NCBI RefSeq assembly: GCF_020497125.1
Contig: NC_059089.1
Span: 26,805,282 to 26,869,281, forward strand
Direction: 5' to 3'
From: Mauremys mutica
Lineage: Eukaryota; Chordata; Testudines; Geoemydidae
Length of the DNA: 64,000 bases
This document shows, in pieces, positions 12,436 through 22,400 of the stretch (positions are counted from its first letter, which is position 1; each line of letters starts with the position of its first letter). Both the position numbers and the translations under genes were made by a program. The notes beneath the pieces are model-generated. The model was not told where the DNA came from. It did not search any database and worked only from the letters and a program-made list of their open reading frames with translations.

Positions 12436-13236
12436 CTAGGCGGTGGGGTCGGAATGAGACGTGGCGGAGTGTAGCACCGCAGAGCCGAAGGCTGCGTCGT
12501 CTCGGGACTGCTGCACCAACGCATAATGGGAAGCGAAGGTGTGGACGGAAGACCAGGTGGCCGCTCGACAGATGTCCTGGATGGGAACGTGGGCCAGGAA
12601 GGCGGCTGACGAGGCGTGCGCCCTTGTCGAGTGTGCGGTGAGCCGGCACGGGGGGACGCGAGCAAGTTCGTAGCACGCCCGTATGCAGGATGTCACCCAG
12701 GAAGAAATCCGTTGAGATGAAACAGGCTCGCCTTTCATGCGCTCCGCAATTGCGACAAAGAGCTGGGAGGAACGCCGGAAGGACTTAGTTCGGTCAATGT
12801 AAAAGGCGAGGGCCCTACGGACGTCGAGGGTGTGGAGCTGCTGCTCACGAGGTGAGGCGTGCGGCTTTGGAAAGAAGACCGGGAGGAAGATCTCCTGATT
12901 AAGATGAAAGGCCGACACCACCTTTGGGAGGAAGGCCGGATGTGGCCGAAGCTGCACTTTGTCCGCGTGGAAGACGGTATATGGGGGACCCGCCGTCAGG
13001 GCGCGGAGTTCGGATACTCGTCTGGCGGATGTGATTGCCACGAGGAAGGCCGTCTTCCAGGTGAGATGGAGGAGGGAGCAGGAGGCCATGGGCTCGAAGG
13101 GCGGGCGCATCAGCTGGGTGAGAGCCAGGTTCAGATCCCACGTAGGAGCCGGCGGCCGCACTTGCGGGTAGAGGCGGTCCAACCCCTTGAGGAAGCGGGC
13201 AACCATGGGGTTGGAAAACACGGAGCGACCATCTAC
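12436..13236 (-). pseudogene. DIRS tyrosine recombinase, C-terminal catalytic part
   Basis: This is the catalytic half of the phage-integrase-type tyrosine recombinase that would integrate the element. Counting from the methionine at 13221 (261 residues), the active-site set is visible: Arg68 in SARRVSEL, His197 and Arg200 in HSTR, Trp223 in ATWSS, and the nucleophile Tyr233 in FASHYALVQ. All key residues are kept and the frame is open to its stop. The N-terminal part is encoded upstream in another frame (13233-13499), so the enzyme is interrupted. The methionine at 13221 is simply the first in the open frame; homology continues upstream of it to about 13242. Confidence 0.88.
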
Positions 13237-13499
13237 AGCAGGCGGAAGGCCGAAAGCGCCGCCAGGTGTACCCTCAGGGACGAGATCGCGAGACCTTGGC
13301 CTTTCAGGTACCAGAGGTAGTCAAGGACCGTCTGGAGAGGGGTCGAGAAGGGGTTAAGACCTTGCTGATCGCACCAAAGGGCAAAGCGTTTCCACTTTGC
13401 CAGGTAGGTAGAGCGTGTGGACGGTTTTCTGCTTTCAAGGAGAACTTGCTGCACCGCCGGAGAACAGGTCCTCTCCGCGTCGGTCAACCACTCAGGAAC
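13233..13499 (-). pseudogene. DIRS tyrosine recombinase, N-terminal part, frameshifted
   Basis: This segment resembles the core-binding (SAM-like) domain of DIRS recombinases, with SRKPSTRSTYLAKWKRFALW and LDYLWYLKGQGLAISSLRVH. It ends at a TAG stop at 13233-13235. The catalytic part continues in a different frame from about 13242, which implies a one-base indel between about 13236 and 13250. Its 5' end overlaps the last codons of the RT/RNase H ORF in another frame, the usual DIRS arrangement. The longer same-frame opening up to 15410 is a shadow of the RT ORF. Confidence 0.85.
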
Positions 13500-15358
13500 C
13501 AGGCTGTAAGATGCAGCGACTGCAGGTTCGGGTGACAAAGCCTGCCGAGGTCCTGAGAGATGAGATCCGGCCATAACGGTAGGGGAATGGGATCCCGGAT
13601 CGATAGCTCGAGGAGCAGGGTATACCAGTGCTGCCTCGGCCAGGCCGGAGCGACGAGTATGACGCGGGCCTTGTCCCTCCGTAGCTTGAGCAGTACTCGG
13701 TGGACTAGCGGGAACGGCGGGAAGGCGTATAGAAGGGGACCCGTCCAGGACATGAGGAACGCATCGGAGATGGAGTCCGGAGCCCGACCCTGGTACGAAC
13801 AGAACCTGTGGCACTTCCTGTTGGTCCTGGAGGCAAACAGGTCTATTTGGGGAAATCCCCACCTTTGGAAGATGGTGTGGGCTACGTCGGGGCGAAGGGA
13901 CCACTCGTGGGCAGCGAAAGACCGGCTCAGACGGTCGGCCAGCGTGTTCTGCACCCCTGGTAGAAAGAACGCTTCGAGGCGAATCGAGTGGGTTACACAC
14001 AGGTCCCATAGGAGCATCGCCTCCTTGCACAGCGGGGAGGATCGGGCCCCGCCCTGTTTGTTCAGATAGAACATGGCTGCCGTGTTGTCCGTGTATACCG
14101 CGACGCAGCGGTCCCGGAGGTGTGCAAGAAAGGCGAGACAAGCCAAGCGGATCGCTCTCAATTCCCTGACGTTGATGTGCAGGGAGAGCTCCTGGGCCGA
14201 CCAGAGGCCCTGAGTGTGCAGGTCTCCCATGTGAGCCCCCCATCCAAGCGCCGAGGCGTCTGTGGTCAGGGTGACCGACGGGCGAGGGGGGCGAAACGGA
14301 ACCCCGGCGCAGACCACCTCCTGATGCAGCCACCAGGTGAGCGTCTGGAGAGTGGGGTCCGAGACCGTGACCACCAGATCTAGAGGGTCGCGGTGGGGCC
14401 GGTACACCGAAGTCAGCCACATCTGGAACGGACGGAGCCTCAGCCTCGCGTCCGCGGTCACAAAGGTGCACGCAGCCATGTGGCCCAGCAGGCGAAGGCA
14501 GGACCGGGCCGTCGTGGAAGGGAAGGCTTGTAAGCTGCGAATGAGCGAGACCATTGTCTCGTGTCGAGAACGAGGGAGGCAGGCCCTGGCGAGGGTGGAG
14601 TCGAGGACTGCTCCTATGAACTCCAATCGCTGTGTCGGCAGTAATTGGGACTTCTCGGCATTGACGAGGAGGCCGAGAGACCGGAACAGGTGCAGTATCT
14701 CTGACACCTGGGCTGTCACCAGTTCTTGAGATCGCCCACGGATCAGCCAGTCGTCGAGATAGGGGTATACGTGGATTCTGCGACGACGGAGAGTTGCGGC
14801 CACGACCGCCATGCACTTGGTGAACACCCTCGGGGCAGTGGAGAGGCCAAAGGGTAACACCGCAAACTGGTAGTGGGTCGCGTTGACCATGAAGCGCAGG
14901 AAGCGTCTGTGGGGGGGGTAAATCGCCACATGAAAGTAAGCGTCTTTCATGTCGAGGGCGGCAAACCAGTCTCCCGGATCCAAGGAAGGGATAATGGACC
15001 CCAAGGTTACCATCCGAAACTTGAGCTTGCAGAGGTATCTGTTCAGCTCCCGGAGGTCCAAGATGGGACGAAGACCTCCTTTCGCCTTGGGGATGAGGAA
15101 ATATCTGGAGTAGAATCCCCTGCCCCGCCTGCAGGGAGGCACCTCCTCGATAGCACCCACGCTCAACAGAGCCTGCACCTCCTGTATGAGGACTTGCTCG
15201 TGAGAGGGGTCCCTGAAGAGGGACGGGGAAGGTGGGTGGGAGGGGGGGGGCGAAAGAAACTGTAGGCGGTAGCCGTGCTGGATGGTGCTGAGGACCCAGC
15301 TGTCCGATGTTATAGCAGACCACGCCGGAAGGAAGCGGGCAAGGCGATTGGAAAACAA
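13484..15358 (-). CDS. DIRS reverse transcriptase / RNase H polyprotein
   Basis: An uninterrupted 624-residue ORF. The RT domain spans about residues 50-270. Motif A is AALDMKDAYFH (Asp136), the LPFGLSTAP motif is at 168-176, and the catalytic YLDD box is at 200-203 (Asp202, Asp203). RNase H follows with its acidic residues Asp367 (TTDASALGW), Glu399 (NVREL), Asp424 (YTDNTAAM) and Asp475 (LADRLSR). The C-terminal part (about 500-600, with IDLFAS and VAPAWPRQHWY) lies where many DIRS elements carry a methyltransferase-like region; I cannot confirm methyltransferase motifs. The start at 15358 is the first methionine, 49 bases after the Gag-like stop. All catalytic residues checked are present, so the reading frame looks competent. 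Activity is not implied, because the recombinase is broken. Confidence 0.93.
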   Translation of the reverse strand: MFSNRLARFLPAWSAITSDSWVLSTIQHGYRLQFLSPPPSHPPSPSLFRDPSHEQVLIQEVQALLSVGAIEEVPPCRRGRGFYSRYFLIPKAKGGLRPILDLRELNRYLCKLKFRMVTLGSIIPSLDPGDWFAALDMKDAYFHVAIYPPHRRFLRFMVNATHYQFAVLPFGLSTAPRVFTKCMAVVAATLRRRRIHVYPYLDDWLIRGRSQELVTAQVSEILHLFRSLGLLVNAEKSQLLPTQRLEFIGAVLDSTLARACLPRSRHETMVSLIRSLQAFPSTTARSCLRLLGHMAACTFVTADARLRLRPFQMWLTSVYRPHRDPLDLVVTVSDPTLQTLTWWLHQEVVCAGVPFRPPRPSVTLTTDASALGWGAHMGDLHTQGLWSAQELSLHINVRELRAIRLACLAFLAHLRDRCVAVYTDNTAAMFYLNKQGGARSSPLCKEAMLLWDLCVTHSIRLEAFFLPGVQNTLADRLSRSFAAHEWSLRPDVAHTIFQRWGFPQIDLFASRTNRKCHRFCSYQGRAPDSISDAFLMSWTGPLLYAFPPFPLVHRVLLKLRRDKARVILVAPAWPRQHWYTLLLELSIRDPIPLPLWPDLISQDLGRLCHPNLQSLHLTAWFLSG

Positions 15359-15406
15359 AAGGGGTGGATCCTGGGGGGAGAGTGATGGGCCGTCCTCGGC
15401 GTCCCG

Positions 15407-17947
15407 TCAAAAGGCCGGCTTTTGGCCTTGCGGAGCCTTGGACGAGTTCTGCGCCTGGTTGCGCCGCCCCCCTGACGGTCTACGGCGGAAGGGGGCCGTT
15501 CGGCGGTTGTTAAACGGCCGAGACCTGGCCTGGTTGAAGGGACGGTAGGGCTGTTGGCGGAACGAACGCCTCTGCGTGGCCGGCGTGTGCATACCCAGAG
15601 TTCGTATCGCAACCCTCCCATCCTTTAGGGACTGGATTCTGGCATCCGTTTTCTCAGAAAACAGCCCCTTCGTGTCAAACGGGAGGTCCTGGAGGGTGTA
15701 CTGGACCTCAGGTGGGAGGGTGGAAGATTGTAGCCACGCAATGCGGCGCATCGTCACCCCGGATGCTACCGTTCGAGCCCCTGAGTCTGCTGCGTCTACG
15801 GCCGCTTTGATCAGTGTTCTGGAGGCTAACTTGCCCTCCTCCAGCAGCGCTGAGAATTCAGGGCGGGATTCCTGAGGGGTTAGCTCCGTGAACTTCGCAA
15901 GGCACCCCAAGATATTAAAAGTGTATCTGGATAAGAGGGCCATCTGGTTGGCGATACGGAGTTGGAGGCCTCCCGCCGAATAGATTTTACGCCCTAATAA
16001 GTCCATGCGCCGGGCGTCCTTCGCCTTCGGCGCAGCGGCAGGTTGACCGTGTCGTTCGCGGTCATTGACCGATTGGACCACCAGCGAGTCCGGGGTGGGG
16101 TGGACGTACAAGTATTCGTAGCCCTGGGGCGGGACGGAATACTTCCTTTCGACGCCTCGCGCCGTGGGGGCAACGGAGGAGGGCGACTGCCAGATAGTGG
16201 CACTGTTCTTCTGAATGGTGCGAATGAACGGGAGCGCCACTCTGACAGGGGCGTCATCTCCCACAACGTCCGTAATCGGGTCCTCGACTTCTTGCACCTC
16301 CTCTATGGGCAAGTTAATGGCCTTTGCCACCCTTCGGAGAAGGTCCTGGTGTGCCCTGAGGTCAATGGGCGGGGGTCCCGATGGCGAGGCCCCCGCTACC
16401 GCCTCATCTGGAGAGGACGACGAGGAGTGGCCCGGGAGCACCTCCTCCTGTTGGTGCTCGCCCACCTGGTGATCTGGCTGCAGCGAGTCCTGGCCCAAAG
16501 AAGGGTCGTGGGCGGCGGCTTGCGTCGGTGGGGACGGGGGGGCTCGACTAACGGTGGCCACCGGTACCGATGGTGCCGAGCCCGGCTGCCTGGGTGGCAG
16601 GGGAGGCCCCTGTTCATATTGCGCCCAGGGCACCCAATGTCCCCAATACTGGGGTCCATGATCCGGGGGAACGGAACCGGCTCTGAAATCCACCGCACTG
16701 CCTTGGGGTGAGGCTACAGAGGGTTCCCTGGAGGGCCAGGGTGGAGCCGTGGCGATGCCTGGGCGGGCGTCCAGCGCCGGCGTGAGACGATCCTCCGGTG
16801 CCGAGGGTCGGTGCCGGGCGTCTCGGGGGTCCAGTGGCGAGCGGGACCTGTGCTGCGCACGGTGCCGGGAGCCGGATCTCCGGTGCCGGGAGCCAGATCT
16901 ACGGCGTCGGGAGCTGGATCTCCGGTGCCAAGAAGGGGAGCGGTGGCGGCGGGAGCTCGACCGGCGACGTCGGGAGCTCGACCGGCGGTGCCGGGAACCG
17001 GACCTCGAGCGGGATCTGCGGCGCCTCGAACGGCTGCGCGAGTCTCGATGTCCGCGGTGCCTGGACGCGGACCTGCTGCGGTGCCGGTGACTTCGTGACC
17101 GGGACCTGGAGCGCCGCCGGGAGTACGACCGGCCCCGCGATGGAGAGCGGTGCCGGGACTGCGACCGGTGCCGGGACGCTGAGCGGCGTCGCGATGGCGA
17201 TTTACGGCGGGATGGGGAGCGGTGCCTCGGTGACCTTCGCCGGGAGATAGACCGGGATCGAGACCGGATTCTGGAGCCACGGTCGCCACGGTCGCCCGGA
17301 GATGAGGGGCGCACCATCGCTGGCTTGCCGAGGGACTTGAATGTCCGCACCAGTGGTGCCGGCGGCTGATATGACGGGGCCGTCGCCTCGATCAGCTCTC
17401 TTGCCGTCGCGAACGCCTCCGGCGTCGACGGGATCCTCAGCTCCTCCTCGGTGGGCACCGGGGAGCTGGGCGGAACCGGACTCGACGGGCCAGGCGGCGC
17501 CGGAGTCAACGGTGCGGTGCACTTAGCGTGCACTGCCTCAGCCTGCACCGTTTTCGTCGGAGGCGGCTGGGCTGACGGCTTTCGCTGCTGTTTTGCGGCA
17601 GCCGTCTTCGGCGCCTTGTGCTTCCTCCCCGGGGAGAGGGAGCGGTGCCGGGTCTTTGGTGCCGGCTCGGTGCCGGAGCGGCTCGGTGCAGTCGGAGCGC
17701 TGCTTGTCGAGGCGGTTTTCGGTGCCGCTGGAGCTGGCGCCGGAGGTTGGAGCGCAGACTCCATCAGTAAGTGCTTCAGCCTAGAGTCTCTCTCTTTCCT
17801 CGTACGAGGTTTAAAGGCTATGCAGATAGAGCACTTATCTGGCCGATGCGACTCTCCGAGGCAGCGGAGGCAAGAGTCGTGCGGGTCGCTAACCGGCATA
17901 GGCCGCTGGCAAGCCGCACAGGGCTTGAAACCCGGTGCTCCGGGCAT
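15407..17947 (-). CDS. DIRS Gag-like protein with SR-rich domain
   Basis: An uninterrupted 846-residue ORF at the 5' end of the element, where DIRS elements encode a Gag-like protein. The N-terminus carries a cysteine/histidine cluster that looks metal-binding: Cys10-x2-Cys13, Cys26-x2-Cys29, His34, Cys39-x2-Cys42. Residues 60-200 are Pro/Ala/Ser-rich. Residues about 220-372 (nt 16832-17290) are an Arg-Ser domain built of RS, SR, RRRS and SRHR units, like splicing SR proteins. A conserved-looking C-terminal domain (about 660-790) includes LSRYTFNILGCLAKFTEL and TLPPEVQYTLQDLPFD, followed by an Arg-rich tail with RRPSGGRRNQ. That part resembles the DIRS Gag C-terminus. The roles given are family knowledge or inference; the repeats and cysteines are read directly. 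Confidence 0.85.
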   Translation of the reverse strand: MPGAPGFKPCAACQRPMPVSDPHDSCLRCLGESHRPDKCSICIAFKPRTRKERDSRLKHLLMESALQPPAPAPAAPKTASTSSAPTAPSRSGTEPAPKTRHRSLSPGRKHKAPKTAAAKQQRKPSAQPPPTKTVQAEAVHAKCTAPLTPAPPGPSSPVPPSSPVPTEEELRIPSTPEAFATARELIEATAPSYQPPAPLVRTFKSLGKPAMVRPSSPGDRGDRGSRIRSRSRSISRRRSPRHRSPSRRKSPSRRRSASRHRSQSRHRSPSRGRSYSRRRSRSRSRSHRHRSRSASRHRGHRDSRSRSRRRRSRSRSGSRHRRSSSRRRRSSSRRHRSPSWHRRSSSRRRRSGSRHRRSGSRHRAQHRSRSPLDPRDARHRPSAPEDRLTPALDARPGIATAPPWPSREPSVASPQGSAVDFRAGSVPPDHGPQYWGHWVPWAQYEQGPPLPPRQPGSAPSVPVATVSRAPPSPPTQAAAHDPSLGQDSLQPDHQVGEHQQEEVLPGHSSSSSPDEAVAGASPSGPPPIDLRAHQDLLRRVAKAINLPIEEVQEVEDPITDVVGDDAPVRVALPFIRTIQKNSATIWQSPSSVAPTARGVERKYSVPPQGYEYLYVHPTPDSLVVQSVNDRERHGQPAAAPKAKDARRMDLLGRKIYSAGGLQLRIANQMALLSRYTFNILGCLAKFTELTPQESRPEFSALLEEGKLASRTLIKAAVDAADSGARTVASGVTMRRIAWLQSSTLPPEVQYTLQDLPFDTKGLFSEKTDARIQSLKDGRVAIRTLGMHTPATQRRSFRQQPYRPFNQARSRPFNNRRTAPFRRRPSGGRRNQAQNSSKAPQGQKPAF

Positions 17948-18138
17948 AAGCCCGCACCGGGGCGGAAGAAGAGGGACAAACCCTCTAATTCCGTAACTAT
18001 TAACACTATTAACACTAAATATATATATACTACAACAAGACTAACTACTAAAACTATCTACACTAGAACTATGGAGAAACACTAGGGTTGTGGAGGTAAG
18101 GGAGCACTCCACTGTTCCAACTGGCCGTCACGGGCGGG

Positions 18139-18319
18139 AAGAAGGAACTGAGGAGCGGACGGGCCGGCTGAGGTGTATAAGGGGCGCCATGACGGCGCCA
18201 CTCCAGGGGGCGCCAGCCGGCCCGCCGGAGTTGCTAGGGTAAAAATGTTCCGGAGAGCCGTGCACGCGCGGCGCGCACACCTACATGGAATGCATAGGAG
18301 CAATCACTCGAAGAAGAAC
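18139..18319 (-). repeat. DIRS terminal inverted repeat, right copy
   Basis: Inverted partner of 12111-12281, nearly identical over about 170 bases. The outer tip (18277-18319) is repeated in inverted orientation inside the internal complementary region at 12378-12420. This is the 5' end of the minus-strand element. Confidence 0.9.
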
Positions 18320-18740
18320 AGGTATAGTTATAGCATAGCATAGTATAGTGTTTGCATGTGTGTGTGTGAGAGGGGGGTTAATATAGATGTATGCATGTGT
18401 GTTGACTGTGAAAGGGATTTATACGTGTAAAAACTAATGGACATCTCAAAATGGCTGTCAGCTATCTGGGACAGACTGACCATCTGAAGCAGGGAGCATC
18501 CACTCAGTATTGTTTCAAGCTATAAGGCAATGTGGTTTGAGGTGCTCTTTAACTTGTTATAAGGGATGTGTGTTTAGATTGTTACTATGTCAAGAAACTG
18601 TTCAATAAAAGGTGCCTTGTTTTGGAACACTTCTTGTGTCAATAACTTATGCATGGCTGTATGTGTGTCCTCCAAGTATTCCCTTAGCCACCCTGGAGAC
18701 CCACACTTAATGAGACCAGATTGGTTATAACAATAAACAG
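18320..18740 (+). mobile_element. LTR-like sequence, right half, split by DIRS element
   Basis: Begins exactly where the DIRS right tip ends. It contains a run of TATAG-type units and GTGTGTGTG, then an AATAAA signal (CAATAAAAGG, about 18602-18611) followed by TTGTTTTGG. This pairs with the TATA-bearing half at 11600-12070, so I infer one LTR-like unit opened by the DIRS insertion. The end near 18729-18740 is a guess. Confidence 0.35.
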
Positions 18741-19335
18741 GCTGGCTATTCTGGGGGGACCCAAATTCTGGTTTTGGTGTAACACCTTCTCACCCACTTA
18801 TCTTTTTTGAAGCTCGGCACTTCTCTAATGCCCACACTCCTCCAATGCACTCCAGCATTTGGGATGCTAACAGCTCTCCCAGTGGAGAGAGGCAGTTTGC
18901 TCTTTAGGCAAACACTCTGGATATGAATCATGGAATGATCAGTACGTGAACAGCATCTTCTCATTGAGGTAGTCTTAGTCATATCGGCCCCCAGTCCCCC
19001 AAATACAAAAGAACTAACCCTAACAAACACTGTAACATTAAACATCTTCACATTCTGTAAACTGCAAGAGAATGCATCTGCTGCATTCATACAGAACCAT
19101 GTGCACTGTGTTGAAGATCATACATTCAACTCTGTCGTGAAATAAATATATAGGAAAAGAGTTTAAAAACAAACAAAAAAAAAGATTCTTGCTACAATGA
19201 CAGGGCTACCTGGTGCCCTGTCTCAGCAGCTCCCTACTGCCTTGATCATGGTTTTTCCTCCCCTCTCTCTTCACACGTGAGCCAGTTCCCCACCAGAAGC
19301 ACCAGAGTAAGGCATGGGTTCGGGGCAATGAAGGC
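18741..19335 (-). other. NR6A1: Probable proximal NR6A1 3' UTR
   Basis: Lies directly downstream of the NR6A1 stop codon on the minus strand and holds no other recognisable feature. No AATAAA on the minus strand was found between the stop codon and the DIRS element, so the transcript end is not fixed. The transcript may use a variant signal or extend into the mobile DNA below. Confidence 0.45.
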
Positions 19336-19424
19336 TCACTCTTTGCTCACGCTTGTCTTGCAGGAATGCAGAACGGCTTTAAAAAGGAGGGGCAGCTGCT
19401 CCAGAGGAACATTCACCATTTTTC
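19336..19424 (-). CDS. NR6A1: NR6A1 terminal coding exon with stop
   Basis: The acceptor TTAACAG precedes the exon. The first two bases complete a Gly codon begun by the previous exon. It encodes [20 protein letters not shown] and ends SVSKE, with a TGA stop at 19336-19338. This is the last helix region of the ligand-binding domain. No acidic AF-2 core (hydrophobic pairs around Glu) follows, in line with the constitutive repressor behaviour known for GCNF. Confidence 0.95.
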
Positions 19425-22400
19425 CTGTTAAGAAAGAATCAGAATTAGCTGCCATTCCTGAGCCAGATTTCAGAAATGCTCATCTCCAACAAGCTGGTGA
19501 CATTGGAGATGGTTTCACCTTGAACCTTTAGAGAAACAGTAAATCACCCAATTCCTACATTCGATATTTGATATTCTTTTGGAAACAACAGGATGTGTTA
19601 TATAGTGGAATAGAAGCTAAGTGCGTTGGCGAAGTCAGATGAAAATGATTTCCCCATAATGGGGGCATATTTATAGAAGATGGGAAAGACTATGTCCCAC
19701 CTCTGTCAACCTCCCCTGTCAATCACAGTGAATAGATTGTGTGGGATGTGTCCACCCGGTCCCAGTGGACAATTCTGCTTGGTATGACAGAGGAAGGTGA
19801 AACACACAAATCCAAATCAACATGCCCTAGGGAAGAACATTTCTTCCCAATCCCAAATAACCTGTGTCCATTATCTTAACATTTAGCTACAAATGTTCTC
19901 ACGAAGATCCTGGAATAATTTCTCTTGAGCCAATTAATGATGCATTGAAATGGAAAATTCACATGCAGATTTCAGTAACCCATATTCCAGGGAAGTTCAG
20001 ATCTGGGGACTCTGTTCAAGCCTATCTAGGCTTCTATATTGTGATCTTCACCATGGTATGCAAGTGCCATCTCTAGACTCGGTGCAAGCTCCTCCCTGTG
20101 AGGCCAATACCATCTACAGATCAGGGTTATTTCTGCAGCAGAGAAGACATTTCAGAGTTGGGTCTGAAATTAAGACCCTAAGGAGGTTTTGATCAAGATA
20201 CTAAGGAGAGCTCGTTATTTGTGAAAAAAAGAATATGCCTTCTTACCAGATGCCAGGCTTCCAAGGCTCAAATAGAAAAGGTCCCACACAGACCCAGCTT
20301 TATTACACTGGGTAAGATACGGGGGGTTTATCCTGGTAGAGAAAAGCTCAAATAGAAAAGGTCTCACGCTGGCACCGCTGTCCAGCCAAGTAGATAGGAG
20401 TTTAATTATAAAAAGAAGAAAGTCTCCTTTAAAGGAGATTTAATGATTCACACAGGGGCCAGCTGGGAGAAGAGATCAAAAAGTTACCTGCAATGTATCG
20501 TATCTCTGGCAAACACATCATTAAATCCGGAAAACGGTTTGGCTGATGTGGGTACTTGTATTCTGTAAAATCCTGGCACACGTACCAATACCGTTTATTC
20601 AACTGCTCCAGTTGGGATGTATTAGTCAGGCCTCTAATGTCTGAGTGAAAACATAAAAACTAAGTGACTGGGAATAGCTGTAACTCTAGAACAAAACCAG
20701 ATTCATATTTTTCCCTCATCACTATTCGAGTCAGCAACTGTAAAATGGAAGGACAAATCCATTTATAGAACTCAGTCTAACAACATCTATCTAAATTATA
20801 CAATGCTACTGAGCAGAGACTTCAAGTTTATAGTCACCACAGGATTAAAATTTCACCCTCTCCTCCAGGACATACTGTAATGACTATCTCCTACATATAT
20901 ACACTTCAGATTAGATGTGAGGGTACAAGATCTTCCTTTCATAAGGGACACGGATGAGAACATATAATGTCTTAAGTTGCTCATGCTCAGAGATCATGAA
21001 CCTTTCAGAAGATAACAGCTCTAGCAACCTTAAATCTCTACTTTCTTTTTATAAGTAGCTATATGTCAAGGCTTTCAAGCCTAACACGGGGTGCAACATA
21101 ACATTTTCCATAGAAAGAAGCATGTTGATTCTAGTTACATCATCTCAGCTCTATGGGAAGTGTTCAGATCAGTAATTCAGGGTGTCTTCTGTTTAGGAAT
21201 TACACCACTTGAGCTTTATAAACTTGCCAAGCTTTTATTTTAAAATTTAGCTTTTCCAAGTGTCAAGCAATGTACACAAAGAAAAAGTAGATATTTCATT
21301 GCTAGCAAAATTATTTGAGAAAGTCCCTTTGAATGTATTTCAGCATGATCAATGACATTTATATACTACTTGATGCCATGGGAGGGGATCCAATAAATTA
21401 AGAATAGGCAAAATATGCAACTCTTCTGAGGCTCAGTATTGTTCTTCAGAAATACTATACAAGGGAAGGAGCATTTATTTGCTGTCCAAAAGCTGACCTT
21501 TAAAAATAATTTTCAGGTATTCCACATAAAAAAAATTGCAAACTCCAACTCAAAATAAAAGAAGACAGGAAGTTAATGAAAATACATTTTGGAAAACAAT
21601 GGAGACAGCTAAAGTCGTCCATCATCCAGTGGCAGGAAACTGTCCAGGGAAGCTAACCGGAATCTGTGGCGGGCGCACACTGAAGTGTCAGCACAAAACA
21701 CTTGGTATAACCAGTGGGAGGAGGGAGATTCCAGCATATCCTTGCAAAGCAGAACATTTCCTTGTGGTACACAGAACTCCCAGCGGTACTTATTTACTGA
21801 ACTGCTTTTTGAAACTAGTGCCATTCAATAGCTTTTTTCATTTCTGTACAAGCAATACACATAACTGTGGTAACATGCTTCACAGAAGTGCAATAACATC
21901 ATGCACACATGAGTACCGACATGGGAATCACACCATGGTGTCAGACTGGAGTGATCCATACACAAGTGTTACTGAAGAAATTGAACTTTTCAAATCCTGT
22001 CAGCATGGTAGAGTCTCAGAGAAAAGACCAGTAACTTCCCACCCTGGACTACCATTGCAGAATCCATTTGCATGTTATTTCTGTGCTGACTTCATGAATT
22101 TTGAAGTGTTAGGAGTCTCATAACACAAGTGACTGACCGCTCTAAAATGCTGTGTGTGACCACAAATGGAGTCAGTCCCGTATTAGGCACCATTCATTAC
22201 CTGAAAATATTACTGCATTAGGCACCATATTAAAAGGACAAAATGCATGTTCACACTCTCTTAAAAAATGTCAGATAAAGGTATTAGGTGAAGGGAAACA
22301 CACTGATGAAGAATCCAGGACACAACGCCAGGGAGGTTATCCAACATTTAGCGCACAAAGGTTTACAAAGTTAACAGCTTAAACTGGAAAAAAGTGATGC

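Larger units (their letters stand above)
12071..18319 (-). mobile_element. DIRS-type tyrosine-recombinase retrotransposon, near complete
   Basis: This is a 6.2-kb element on the minus strand with the full set of DIRS-1 parts. In order they are a terminal repeat (about 18139-18319), a Gag-like ORF, an RT/RNase H ORF, an overlapping tyrosine-recombinase region, an internal complementary region (12318-12420), and the opposite terminal repeat (from 12071). DIRS elements copy RNA into DNA, probably circularise, and integrate with a tyrosine recombinase instead of a DDE integrase, so no target-site duplication is expected and none is seen. The two large ORFs are open over 846 and 624 codons, which suggests a fairly recent insertion. 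The only coding lesion found is a frameshift in the recombinase. It lies about 1 kb downstream of the NR6A1 stop codon, in the gene's orientation, inside an older LTR-like sequence. Confidence 0.93.

Noticed and set aside
12859..15548. Plus-strand openings across the DIRS element
   Set aside because: Shadows of the minus-strand RT/RNase H and recombinase genes.
16043..17250. Plus-strand openings of 100-220 codons opposite the Gag-like ORF
   Set aside because: They mirror the SR-rich repeat tract and have no independent domain.
21536..22123. 195-codon plus-strand opening
   Set aside because: No domain, no splice context, antisense inside an NR6A1 intron, ordinary AT-rich DNA.
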